A stretch of DNA of 64,000 bases from Edaphocola flava (GCF_004118155.1 NZ_SAIQ01000002.1:248001-312000); one strand, 5' to 3'; positions 43,426 through 50,709 are shown, counted from the stretch's first letter. Notes: generated by a model not told the origin, from the sequence alone. Made by a program: numbers and translations.

Positions 43426-43433
43426 CAAAGATA
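43426..43433 (-). promoter_or_regulatory. -10-like element (TATCTTTG) for the DtxR gene
   Basis: Perfect TAnnTTTG on the minus strand; just 4 bases separate it from the ATG at 43421, implying a leaderless transcript if used. Confidence 0.5.
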
Positions 43434-43507
43434 TAGATAATGGTACTAATTGTCACACAGTTGTGCAGCTTTTCGGTAAATAGCCCGGTTAATGCGGCCA
43501 GATCAAT

Positions 43508-43530
43508 TATATTTGTGTATGCAATACGCA
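43508..43530 (+). promoter_or_regulatory. nrtR promoter element with NrtR-type operator 1
   Basis: TATATTTG at 43508-43515, followed at once by TGTGTA-TGCAA-TACGCA (43514-43530), the same arrangement as in front of the PRPP-synthetase-like gene. Suggests autoregulation. Confidence 0.75.
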
Positions 43531-43542
43531 TAAGTCTTGTAT

Positions 43543-44229
43543 ATGAAACAAAATATTAAAGTAGCCGTAGATGCCATCGTGTTTGGATACAGCAACAACC
43601 AGCTTATGGTATTGCTGATCCGGCGCAAGTATGGCGAGCAGAAAGGGCAATGGGCACTGCCCGGTGGCTTTGTTAAAGACGATGAGGGGCTGGATACAGC
43701 CGTGGTGCGCGAGTTGCAGGAAGAGGCAGGTATATCGGTCAGCTTCCTGGAGCAGTTATATACCTTTGGTGACCAGGTAGACCGTGATCCCCGTTTCCGG
43801 GTCATCTCTGTTGCTTATTTTGCCCTGGTCAACCCTTCCAGGCTGGTGCTGAAAGCGGATACTGATGCCGATGATGCACAATGGTTTCCGGTACAGGAAT
43901 TGCCTGTACTGGCATTTGATCATGCAGACATCATCCGCATGGCAGTGGCCCGACTGCAGTCTAAATTAAAATACCAGCCCATAGGCTTTGACCTGCTGCC
44001 GGAACAATTCTTATTTTCTGATCTGGAACAATTGTATGCAACCATACTGAATCAGGACATAGACCGGCGCAACTTTCGTAAAAAAATACTGAGCCTGGGT
44101 GTAGTTGAGGAAACGACGCAGAAGGTACAGCAGCAAAGCGGCCGTCCGGCCATGCTTTTTCGCTTCAATAAACGTAAATACCAGAAGCTTCAGAAAGAAG
44201 GAATCTCCTTTGAAATTAAATTTGCGTAA
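43543..44229 (+). CDS. nrtR: NrtR-type Nudix-related transcriptional regulator
   Basis: 228 aa from ATG 43543. An N-terminal Nudix domain with a fully intact Nudix box (G42-x5-E-x7-R-E-L-Q-E-E-A-G-I64) is followed by a C-terminal winged helix (about 145-228, including R-R-N-F-R-K-K-I-L and G-R-P-A-M-L-F-R-F-N). NrtR proteins repress NAD-synthesis genes and let go on binding ADP-ribose-type metabolites. Location directly before an NAD-salvage operon fits exactly. The intact box means hydrolytic activity on ADP-ribose is possible, unlike regulators with a decayed box. Some Bacteroidota paralogues control sugar genes instead, but the context argues against that here. Confidence 0.92.
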   Translation: MKQNIKVAVDAIVFGYSNNQLMVLLIRRKYGEQKGQWALPGGFVKDDEGLDTAVVRELQEEAGISVSFLEQLYTFGDQVDRDPRFRVISVAYFALVNPSRLVLKADTDADDAQWFPVQELPVLAFDHADIIRMAVARLQSKLKYQPIGFDLLPEQFLFSDLEQLYATILNQDIDRRNFRKKILSLGVVEETTQKVQQQSGRPAMLFRFNKRKYQKLQKEGISFEIKFA

Positions 44230-44239
44230 AAATTACGCT
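44223..44239 (+). promoter_or_regulatory. NrtR-type operator 2, at the nrtR stop codon
   Basis: TGCGTA-AAAAT-TACGCT, containing perfect inner arms GCGTAA/TTACGC. It overlaps the end of nrtR and the -33 side of the next promoter, 54 bases from operator 3 centre to centre. Confidence 0.8.
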
Positions 44240-44245
44240 AAATAA

Positions 44246-44293
44246 TTTGGCAGTTCACTAAAAAGGTTTTTATATTTGTGTAGAAATTACGCA
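44246..44293 (+). promoter_or_regulatory. NAD-salvage operon promoter with NrtR-type operator 3
   Basis: TTTG at 44246-44249, 21-base spacer, TATATTTG at 44271-44278, then TGTGTA-GAAAT-TACGCA (44277-44293) across the expected transcript start. ATG 44299 follows. Confidence 0.85.
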
Positions 44294-44298
44294 AACTA

Positions 44299-45141
44299 AT
44301 GCATATGATACTTAATCTCGATAGTACATTCAGACCGGTAGCAGGACCGGAAATAGCAGCAGAGCGCAAAATATTCTCCGGCGGAGAGCCACATATCAGG
44401 ATTATTACTGAAGTGCCCGCCGGTACTGCCGTAACGATCACACACCGGCTCAACTCTTTCGAAGCACTGGGCATGCTCTGCCTGGCTGTAGATGCCTTAC
44501 AACGTATGGATGTGGTGATCAGCAAACTGATTATCCCTTACTTTCCTGCGGCCCGCCAGGACAGGGTTATGGTTCCGGGAGAGTCACTGTCGGTAAAGGT
44601 GTACGCCGATATCATTAACCGTATGTGTATACAGAAAGTAGTAGTCTTCGACCCGCATTCTGAAGTGACACCTGCTCTGCTGGACAGGGTGGTAGCCGTA
44701 CCCAATCATGCTTTCGTAGCCAAGGTACTGGAACACATCACTGCACCGGTGCAGCTGGTAGCCCCTGATGGTGGTGCACTGAAAAAGATCTATAAACTCT
44801 CTGAATACCTTGGTGGCATTAATGTAGTAGAGTGCAGCAAGCGGAGAGATGTGAAAACGGGTAAGCTGAGTGGCTTTGAAGTGTTCGCAGAAGAGGATCT
44901 GAAGGGTAAAGACTTCCTGGTGGTAGATGATATCTGCGATGGTGGCGGCACCTTTCTGGGACTGGCGCAGCAACTGCGCAAGCATCAAGTAGGTCGTCTG
45001 TTCCTGGCGGTATCTCATGGCATTTTCAGTCATGGGGTGGAGGAACTGGCACAGTATTATGAAAAGATCTTTACGACCGACTCCTTCCGGGACATTAGCC
45101 ATGAAAAAGTAGTGCAGATTGCCTTAAAAGATATTTTATGA
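44299..45141 (+). CDS. Divergent ribose-phosphate pyrophosphokinase-like protein (NAMPT-associated clade)
   Basis: 280 aa, shorter than the ~315 aa housekeeping Prs. Family motifs remain but are altered: P-Y-F-P-A-A-R-Q-D-R (80-89), D-P-H-S-E (118-122, where housekeeping enzymes have D-L-H-A/S-x-Q), V-A-P-D-G-G-A (154-160), K-R-R-D, and the PRPP loop D-D-I-C-D-G-G-G-T (210-218). Such short forms sit beside nicotinamide phosphoribosyltransferase genes in phages and bacteria. It should supply the pyrophosphorylated sugar for NAMPT, either PRPP or, as in the phage NARP1 pathway, ADP-ribose pyrophosphate; sequence reading cannot separate these. ATG 44305 is an alternative start. Its end overlaps the next start (ATGA). 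Confidence 0.88.
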   Translation: MHMILNLDSTFRPVAGPEIAAERKIFSGGEPHIRIITEVPAGTAVTITHRLNSFEALGMLCLAVDALQRMDVVISKLIIPYFPAARQDRVMVPGESLSVKVYADIINRMCIQKVVVFDPHSEVTPALLDRVVAVPNHAFVAKVLEHITAPVQLVAPDGGALKKIYKLSEYLGGINVVECSKRRDVKTGKLSGFEVFAEEDLKGKDFLVVDDICDGGGTFLGLAQQLRKHQVGRLFLAVSHGIFSHGVEELAQYYEKIFTTDSFRDISHEKVVQIALKDIL

Positions 45142-45887
45142 GCAGAACATTAGTCATCGGTGATATACATGGAGGGCTCAGGGGCCTGGAGCAGGTTATG
45201 GATAGGGCAGCGGTAACAACCAGCGATACACTTATCTTCCTGGGCGATTATGTAGATGGCTGGAGCGAATCGGCACAGGTCATCCGCTTCCTGATGGCGG
45301 CTGGCAAACTGCAGCATTGCATCTTTATCAAAGGCAACCATGATGTAAAATGTGAACAATGGCTGCGTGGCGAGGTGGATATGAGCATATGGGCCAAGAA
45401 CGGCGGACTATCTACCATAAAGAGTTATGAGCAGGTGAGTGATGCAGAAAAGCGGGAGCACCTGGAGTTCTTTGAACGGATGAAGCCCTATTATATAGAT
45501 CAGGATAATCGCCTGTTTGTCCATGCCGGATTCACGGCCCAGTATGGTGTAGACCATGAGGCACATCAGTCTGCTTTTAATACCGATCGTACGCTGTGGG
45601 AGATGGTTGTGGTTATGGACCGCAGGGTAGAGCAGCACTCCGCCTTATATCCTAAGCGGCTGAAGCTGTACCACGAAATATATATCGGCCATACCCCTAC
45701 ACTGAACTATGGCCAGCGTGTACCTATGCAAGCGATCAATGTATGGAATGTCGATACCGGATCTGCATTTGACGGCAGCCTGAGCCTGATAGATGCCGAT
45801 ACCAAAGACTTCTGGCAGAGCGATCCTTTGCCCCAATTATACCCCGATGAGCGGGGCCGTAATGCCAAACCTTTTAACGAACAATAA
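45138..45887 (+). CDS. PPP-family metallophosphoesterase in the NAD-salvage operon
   Basis: 249 aa. Complete Ser/Thr phosphatase-like metal motif set: G-D-I-H-G (8-12), G-D-Y-V-D (36-40), G-N-H-D (66-69), H-A-G (129-131), G-H-T-P (184-187). Overlaps the PRPP-synthetase-like gene by 4 bases and precedes the NAMPT gene by 25, so it belongs to the same pathway. Likely acts on a nucleotide, dinucleotide or sugar-phosphate product rather than on proteins, but the substrate is unknown. Confidence 0.88.
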   Translation: MSRTLVIGDIHGGLRGLEQVMDRAAVTTSDTLIFLGDYVDGWSESAQVIRFLMAAGKLQHCIFIKGNHDVKCEQWLRGEVDMSIWAKNGGLSTIKSYEQVSDAEKREHLEFFERMKPYYIDQDNRLFVHAGFTAQYGVDHEAHQSAFNTDRTLWEMVVVMDRRVEQHSALYPKRLKLYHEIYIGHTPTLNYGQRVPMQAINVWNVDTGSAFDGSLSLIDADTKDFWQSDPLPQLYPDERGRNAKPFNEQ

Positions 45888-45912
45888 TTCTTCAAGCATA
45901 AAATTATTCTAT

Positions 45913-47385
45913 ATGAATCCTTTACTGATGACAGATGGGTATAAGGTGGATCACCGCAGACAATATCCTGAAGGTACTACGCTGGTATATTCTAACTGGA
46001 CACCCCGCAAAAGCCGTATCGAAGGGGTAGAAGAGGTGATCTTCTTCGGGCTGCAGTATTTTATCAAGAAGTATATACTTGAAGATTTTGAAAGAGATTT
46101 CTTTAGTCAGCCAAAAGATAAAGTGGTGGCACAGTACAGCCGCAGGATCAATAATTATCTCGGCCCCAACAGTGTAGGTACCGAGCATATAGCCGCACTG
46201 CATGATCTGGGTTATATACCTATGGTCATCAAAGCACTGCCAGAAGGTGCTGCGGTGCCAATCCGGGTACCGATGTTTACCATGTACAACACACTGCCTG
46301 AGTTTTTCTGGCTCACCAATTACTTTGAGACATTAGTCTCCTCAGTAGTCTGGATGCCCTGTACCTCGGCTACTATAGCCCGCGCCTACCGCCGCATCCT
46401 GGATCGCTATGCCGCAGAGACCTCTGTAGCACCCGGTTTTGTGGACTGGCAGGGACATGACTTCTCTATGCGGGGTATGGCGGGCATAGAAGCAGCAGTA
46501 CTTTCCGGCAGTGGACACCTGCTCAGCTTTTCCGGTACCGATACCATACCGGCTATAGACTTTCTGGAGCAGTATTATGGTGCCAATTCAGATCAGGAAC
46601 TGATCGGGGGCTCTGTAGCGGCTACAGAACACTCTGTAATGTGTATGGGTACAACAGAGGGAGAGCTGCATACATTTAAGCGACTCATTACGGAAATATA
46701 CCCTTCCGGCATCGTATCTATCGTGTCCGATACCTGGGACCTGTGGAAAGTATTGCTGGACTATCTGCCACAATTAAAACAGGTAATCCTGGACCGCGAA
46801 GGCAAGGTCGTGATTCGTCCCGATAGCGGAGATCCGGTCGATATTCTCTGCGGTAAGGCCGATGCTACTGAAGTTCATGTACGCAAAGGGGTGATAGAGC
46901 TGCTTTGGGACACCTTTGGCGGTGTGGTGAATGAGAAAGGATATAAAGAACTGGTGCCGCAGATAGGGGCCATATATGGCGATAGCATTACCCTGGAACG
47001 TGCGGTACAGATCTGTGAGCGGCTGAAGGCCAAGGGCTTTGCCTCTACCAATGTGGTATTAGGTATAGGCTCCTTTACCTACCAGTATAATACCCGCGAT
47101 ACCTTTGGCTTTGCGATGAAAGCTACCTATGGTGAAGTAAATGGTGAGGGCCGGGCTATATACAAAGATCCGGTTACGGATGATGGTACCAAAAAATCGG
47201 CCAAAGGCCTGATGAAGATTGTACGTACAGATGGCCGATACCAGTTGCAGGACGAAGTCAGCTGGGCAGAAGAAAAGACCGGCGAACTGAAAGAAGTATT
47301 TCGTGATGGTAAGCTGCTGATCGATGATACTTTAAGTGCTATAAGAGCCAGAGTGCGGGCTGCAGAGCAGGTATTGCAGGATTAA
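45913..47385 (+). CDS. nadV: Nicotinamide phosphoribosyltransferase (NAMPT/NadV)
   Basis: 490 aa from ATG 45913, nearly the length of human NAMPT. Start M-N-P-L-L-M-T-D-G-Y-K-V-D-H matches the family. Active-site residues are present: D210 in F-S-G-T-D-T, H240 in A-A-T-E-H-S (the phosphorylated His) and R302 in V-I-R-P-D-S-G-D-P. Converts nicotinamide and PRPP to nicotinamide mononucleotide, the key salvage step that bypasses de novo synthesis. In NARP1 phage systems a homologue (Namat) uses ADP-ribose pyrophosphate instead. Under predicted NrtR control. A terminator nested in inverted REP sequences follows. Confidence 0.94.
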   Translation: MNPLLMTDGYKVDHRRQYPEGTTLVYSNWTPRKSRIEGVEEVIFFGLQYFIKKYILEDFERDFFSQPKDKVVAQYSRRINNYLGPNSVGTEHIAALHDLGYIPMVIKALPEGAAVPIRVPMFTMYNTLPEFFWLTNYFETLVSSVVWMPCTSATIARAYRRILDRYAAETSVAPGFVDWQGHDFSMRGMAGIEAAVLSGSGHLLSFSGTDTIPAIDFLEQYYGANSDQELIGGSVAATEHSVMCMGTTEGELHTFKRLITEIYPSGIVSIVSDTWDLWKVLLDYLPQLKQVILDREGKVVIRPDSGDPVDILCGKADATEVHVRKGVIELLWDTFGGVVNEKGYKELVPQIGAIYGDSITLERAVQICERLKAKGFASTNVVLGIGSFTYQYNTRDTFGFAMKATYGEVNGEGRAIYKDPVTDDGTKKSAKGLMKIVRTDGRYQLQDEVSWAEEKTGELKEVFRDGKLLIDDTLSAIRARVRAAEQVLQD

Positions 47386-47400
47386 TTAGTGTATTGTGGA

Positions 47401-47419
47401 CACACGCGGGGCGCGTGCG
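47401..47419 (+). repeat. REP-like sequence R1
   Basis: CACACGCGGGGCGCGTGCG. Identical to R3 beyond the RAYT gene and inverted with respect to R2 (one-base indel). Lies just downstream of nadV. Confidence 0.75.
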
Positions 47420-47442
47420 TCATCAAAAGTATAATAAAAATG

Positions 47443-47489
47443 AATTGCCTGTTCTTAGTGTTCCTCGGGAGCACTAAGAACAGGCAATT
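47443..47489. terminator. 18-bp hairpin between nadV and the RAYT gene
   Basis: Stem AATTGCCTGTTCTTAGTG/CACTAAGAACAGGCAATT, 11-base loop, T-rich end on the plus side and A-rich run on the left; convergent genes. Enclosed by REP copies R1 and R2. Confidence 0.88.
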
Positions 47490-47501
47490 TTGTCCCGCTA
47501 G

Positions 47502-47521
47502 CGCACGCGCCCTCGCGTGTG
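47502..47521 (-). repeat. REP-like sequence R2 (inverted)
   Basis: Minus-strand reading CACACGCGAGGGCGCGTGCG, one base longer than R1/R3. Directly next to the 3' end of the RAYT gene. Confidence 0.75.
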
Positions 47522-47525
47522 CCTG

Positions 47526-48068
47526 TTATATCCCCATCAACTTTACAAATCCTTTACCGCCACAATAATCGATAGCGCTGCTATACTTCCAGTGATGTGC
47601 TTCTGTTACATGACCTGCTGCAACAGGATTCTGATGCAGGTAATGCATCTTTTGTTCAAAAACAGCTGCACTAAATAACTCGACTGGCTTATTATGGTGT
47701 TGCCATAACATCCGATTGCTAACATTGCTTGTATTGGCAGCAGCATGCTTCATCATCCATAAGAGCCATTCTCTGCGGCTTTCACCCGGATGCTCAATAA
47801 TGGTCTGTTGTAGTGATTTTGATGTGTAGGATTTAAAACGACCAAGTAACTGATCTGGTTGGCCGTTTTGGTCCCGGAAGATAAGGTGTATATGACTGGG
47901 CATAATACACCAGCCGAAAATCTCCATACCTTTCGATGTGTAAAAATTAAGATTGTTGACAATACATTGGTTATAATCTTCTCTTGTAAACAGATCGATC
48001 CAGTAAACGATCGCAAAACTGACGAAGTACATGCCATCGCCATTATGAAACTTATACTTTCGGCTCAT
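47526..48068 (-). CDS. REP-associated tyrosine transposase (RAYT, Y1 family)
   Basis: 180 aa from ATG 48068 (M-S-R-K-Y-K-F-H-N-G-D-G, the usual RAYT opening; 16 more residues are open upstream). The HUH pair is in M-P-S-H-I-H-L-I-F and the catalytic Tyr is likely in F-K-S-Y-T-S-K. W-L-L-W-M-M-K-H-A-A and Y-L-H-Q-N-P-V-A-A-G-H-V are further Y1/RAYT hallmarks. These domesticated single-strand nucleases process REP hairpins. Inverted REP-like copies flank the gene on both sides. The frame is intact. Confidence 0.93.
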   Translation of the reverse strand: MSRKYKFHNGDGMYFVSFAIVYWIDLFTREDYNQCIVNNLNFYTSKGMEIFGWCIMPSHIHLIFRDQNGQPDQLLGRFKSYTSKSLQQTIIEHPGESRREWLLWMMKHAAANTSNVSNRMLWQHHNKPVELFSAAVFEQKMHYLHQNPVAAGHVTEAHHWKYSSAIDYCGGKGFVKLMGI

Positions 48069-48145
48069 AGATATTGGTTTAGAGTCTAAAAATAACATAT
48101 TGCAATTGTTGGCCATGTACCGGATTAGTTAATGAATATTAAAGA

Positions 48146-48164
48146 CACACGCGGGGCGCGTGCG
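48146..48164 (+). repeat. REP-like sequence R3
   Basis: CACACGCGGGGCGCGTGCG, identical to R1, upstream of the RAYT gene; followed by GCCAGCA as at the other repeat edges. Confidence 0.75.
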
Positions 48165-48173
48165 CCAGCAAAG

Positions 48174-48417
48174 GATTTCTCGGCTCCGCTACGCTCCACT
48201 CGGAAGGACGGGAACACCCACTCAATTCATTTAAGGCACCAGCCAGGGTTTTGGCCACCACTCGTCATATCGACCGAAGCGTTAGCGTAGTGGAGATATC
48301 TCCTGATCGATTGAAGAATAGAGGAGATTTCTCGGCTCCGCTGCGCTGTGCTCGAAAAGACGGGAACACTCAATTTATTGAAGGCACGCGCCGGGATCGC
48401 GCGCCAGCCAGGGTTTT
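48174..48417. repeat. Duplicated intergenic repeat module in the RAYT island
   Basis: Module 1 (48174-48252) and module 2 (48326-48417) both begin GATTTCTCGGCTCCGCT, contain GACGGGAACAC and a TCAATT...AAGGCA stretch, and end CAGCCAGGGTTTT. Module 2 carries a degenerate REP core (GCACGCGCC...GCGCGCCAGCC). Between them lies a different segment (48253-48325) with ATCGACCGAAGCG...GTAGTGGAGATATCTCC. No coding potential that I trust. The whole 48069-48535 stretch is non-coding apart from the promoter at 48521. Confidence 0.8.
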
Positions 48418-48520
48418 ACCTTTCTACATAATTTAATGCCAATGTTTTGCGTTAGTGCAATGAAACAGCAGGAGCAGTATATGCTTTGTATTACTGCTAC
48501 CGTATGTATCATTTATTTTA

Positions 48521-48528
48521 TACTTTTG
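48521..48528 (+). promoter_or_regulatory. -10-like element (TACTTTTG), possible leaderless start
   Basis: Perfect TAnnTTTG with 7 bases to the ATG at 48536 (16 to the alternative ATG at 48545). Confidence 0.5.
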
Positions 48529-48535
48529 CGCACAA

Positions 48536-49486
48536 ATGAATACTATGCCCCCACGTCTGGCCATTGTAATACCTTGTTATAACGAAGAGGAAGTACTGCC
48601 CGAAACCTCGAAGAGGCTTAAGGTTTTACTGGATGATTATATAGGCAAACAATTGATTGCTGTAAACAGTTATGTACTGTTTACAGACGATGGCAGTAAA
48701 GACCGTACCTGGGAGCAGATTGCCCGCCTGTACTCTTCACATCAGTACTTTAAGGGATTGAAATTGTCCCGCAATTTTGGCCATCAGAATGCTTTGCTGG
48801 CGGGGTTGTTTCATGCCGATGATGCTGATATTATTATCTCTATCGACGCTGATCTGCAGGACGATCTTAATGCCATGGAGGAGATGATACAGGCTTATCT
48901 TAAGGGCTATGATGTGGTATATGGGGTACGCGATGACCGCAGTACCGATACCCGTTTTAAACGCAATACTGCCCTGGCTTTTTATAAATTATTATCGGTG
49001 ATGGGGGTAGAGTCTGTGTATAACCATGCCGACTACCGCCTGCTGAGCCGCCGGGCTATGGATGCTTTCAAGTCTTTTGAAGAAGCAAACCTGTACCTGA
49101 GGGGTATGGTACCCATGATTGGTTTCCGCCAGACCAGTGTGTACTATAAGCGTGGTGAACGATTTGCCGGAGAGAGCAAGTATAACCTGCGTAAGATGCT
49201 GTCTTTTGCCTGGAATGGTATATCCAGCCTGAGCATAAAGCCGCTGCGCTTTGTAACCTTCTGTGGCTTTATCATTTTTGCCATTACGATCTTATTGAGT
49301 ATCTACGCACTGGTGGCCTATATGACGCACCATACCGCTACTGGCTGGGCATCTACCGTAATACCGATGTATTTCCTTGGTGGTATACAGTTACTGTGTA
49401 TAGGGCTGATAGGTGAGTATGTAGCCAAAATGTATAAAGAGGTGAAACACCGCCCGCGCTTCATTATAGAAGAGCATTTACAATAA
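48536..49486 (+). CDS. Membrane-bound family 2 glycosyltransferase (polyprenyl-phosphate sugar synthase, GtrB/ArnC type)
   Basis: 316 aa. GT-A core: I-V-I-P-C-Y-N-E-E-E near residue 10, V-L-F-T-D-D-G-S-K-D, L-S-R-N-F-G-H-Q-N-A-L and I-S-I-D-A-D-L-Q-D-D near 100. Two C-terminal membrane helices (F-C-G-F-I-I-F-A-I-T-I-L-L-S-I-Y-A-L-V and P-M-Y-F-L-G-G-I-Q-L-L-C-I-G-L-I-G-E-Y) end in K-M-Y-K-E-V-K-x-R-P. Probably makes undecaprenyl-phosphate-linked glucose or a similar donor for surface glycan decoration. The start could also be ATG 48545. Its last 9 bases overlap convergent folK. Confidence 0.92.
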   Translation: MNTMPPRLAIVIPCYNEEEVLPETSKRLKVLLDDYIGKQLIAVNSYVLFTDDGSKDRTWEQIARLYSSHQYFKGLKLSRNFGHQNALLAGLFHADDADIIISIDADLQDDLNAMEEMIQAYLKGYDVVYGVRDDRSTDTRFKRNTALAFYKLLSVMGVESVYNHADYRLLSRRAMDAFKSFEEANLYLRGMVPMIGFRQTSVYYKRGERFAGESKYNLRKMLSFAWNGISSLSIKPLRFVTFCGFIIFAITILLSIYALVAYMTHHTATGWASTVIPMYFLGGIQLLCIGLIGEYVAKMYKEVKHRPRFIIEEHLQ

Positions 49487-49987
49487 ACTATCTTCCGTAT
49501 CTTCTGATATATAGACCTGTACAGATAAGTCATCTGTACAGGTTTTTAGTAATTCCGATACGCTGAGGCCGGATACCGGATGCACATAATCAGCTGCAAT
49601 ATCGGCCAGCGGCTGCAGTACAAAGCGGCGCAGTTGCATCCACGGGTGCGGTATCTGCAGATCCGGTGTATGGATCACTTCGCGGTTGAAGAAAATAATA
49701 TCGATATCGATTTTGCGGCTGCCCCATTGTATACTGCGGGTGCGGCCCAGCAAATGCTCGATCTCCAGCACATGCGTCAGTAATGTTGCAGCATCGAACT
49801 CCGTCTCCAGCTGTATCGCCTGGTTCAGGTGCGGAGGCAGGTCTTCCTTGCCCCAGGAGGCGGTTTCGTATAGCGGAGACAGGTTTATGATATGCCCCAC
49901 CGTACGGCGCAGCATTTGTACGCATTGGTACAATGTAGCCTCACGGTTGCCCTCATTGCCTCCGATCAGCAGGTAAGCAGTATTCAT
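49478..49987 (-). CDS. folK: 2-amino-4-hydroxy-6-hydroxymethyldihydropteridine pyrophosphokinase
   Basis: 169 aa. N-terminal L-L-I-G-G-N-E-G-N-R, S-P-L-Y-E-T-A-S-W-G, and the signature W-G-S-R-K-I-D-I-D-I-I-F-F near residues 87-99, with I-P-H-P-W-M-Q-L-R-R-F-V-L-Q-P-L after it. Makes the pyrophosphorylated pterin for folate synthesis; FolP, the next enzyme, is at 60.2 kb. Preceded by lipB with an 8-base gap (lipB is upstream), so the two form one unit. Confidence 0.95.
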   Translation of the reverse strand: MNTAYLLIGGNEGNREATLYQCVQMLRRTVGHIINLSPLYETASWGKEDLPPHLNQAIQLETEFDAATLLTHVLEIEHLLGRTRSIQWGSRKIDIDIIFFNREVIHTPDLQIPHPWMQLRRFVLQPLADIAADYVHPVSGLSVSELLKTCTDDLSVQVYISEDTEDSLL

Positions 49988-49995
49988 CTGGTATA

Positions 49996-50709
49996 TTAGT
50001 TCTGGTTTTGCAGTTGCGCGCCGAAAATGTCTTCAAAATGCTTCAGGAAGGTCTGTTTAACAGCCGCCTCATCTACAGGTCCGTTCAGCTCTTTCTGCAT
50101 ACTGGTTACGCCTTTGTCGGTAATGCCGCAAGGCACGATGAAGTTAAAGAAGTTAAGATCGGTATTCATATTGAGCGCCAGTCCGTGAATAGTGATCCAG
50201 CGGCTGCAACGCACGCCCATAGCACATATTTTACGGGCTTTTGCCGGATTGTCTGCATCAATCCATACGCCGGTAGCCCCTTCCAGTCTTGCGCCGGTAA
50301 TGCCGTATTCGGCAATGGTACGGATCACGACTTCTTCCAGGGAGCGCATATACCAGCCCAGATCGGTTTTGAAGGCTTCCAGATCCAGTACAGGGTAGGC
50401 CACCATCTGGCCGGGACCATGATAGGTAATATCGCCGCCACGATTGGTTTTATAGAAGGTTACTCCCAGCGATTGCATATGCTGGTTGTTGATGAGCAGG
50501 TTTTCCACTGCGCCGCTTTTGCCCAATGTATACACATGCGGGTGCTCGCAGATAAAAAGGTGTTGCCCGATCTCCTTGCCCTGGGCCAGTTCCGGGGCAG
50601 AAACGCGCTCTGCTTTAATGTCCAGTCCCTGCTTCATGATCCGCTCCTGCATATCCCAGGCATCGCCATATTCTATATTGCCTAAATCCTTAAATTGTAC
50701 GGAGACCAT
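49996..50709 (-). CDS. lipB: Octanoyltransferase (lipoate biosynthesis)
   Basis: 237 aa. Signature G-G-D-I-T-Y-H-G-P-G-Q near 97-107, the catalytic Lys region K-I-C-A-M-G-V and nucleophile Cys in F-N-F-I-V-P-C-G-I. Transfers octanoyl from ACP to lipoyl domains of dehydrogenases and the glycine cleavage H protein. ATG 50709 gives a slightly long N-terminus compared with E. coli LipB. First gene of a pair with folK. Confidence 0.95.
   Translation of the reverse strand: MVSVQFKDLGNIEYGDAWDMQERIMKQGLDIKAERVSAPELAQGKEIGQHLFICEHPHVYTLGKSGAVENLLINNQHMQSLGVTFYKTNRGGDITYHGPGQMVAYPVLDLEAFKTDLGWYMRSLEEVVIRTIAEYGITGARLEGATGVWIDADNPAKARKICAMGVRCSRWITIHGLALNMNTDLNFFNFIVPCGITDKGVTSMQKELNGPVDEAAVKQTFLKHFEDIFGAQLQNQN

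Noticed and set aside
44299-47385. NAD-salvage operon as part of a prophage
   Set aside because: Prs-like plus NAMPT pairs occur in phages, but no integrase, capsid, tail or lysis gene is nearby, and the cluster has a chromosomal-style regulator and promoters.
48251-48436. 61-aa frame in the RAYT repeat island
   Set aside because: Lies wholly in the duplicated repeat modules, no start signal, composition of repeat DNA.
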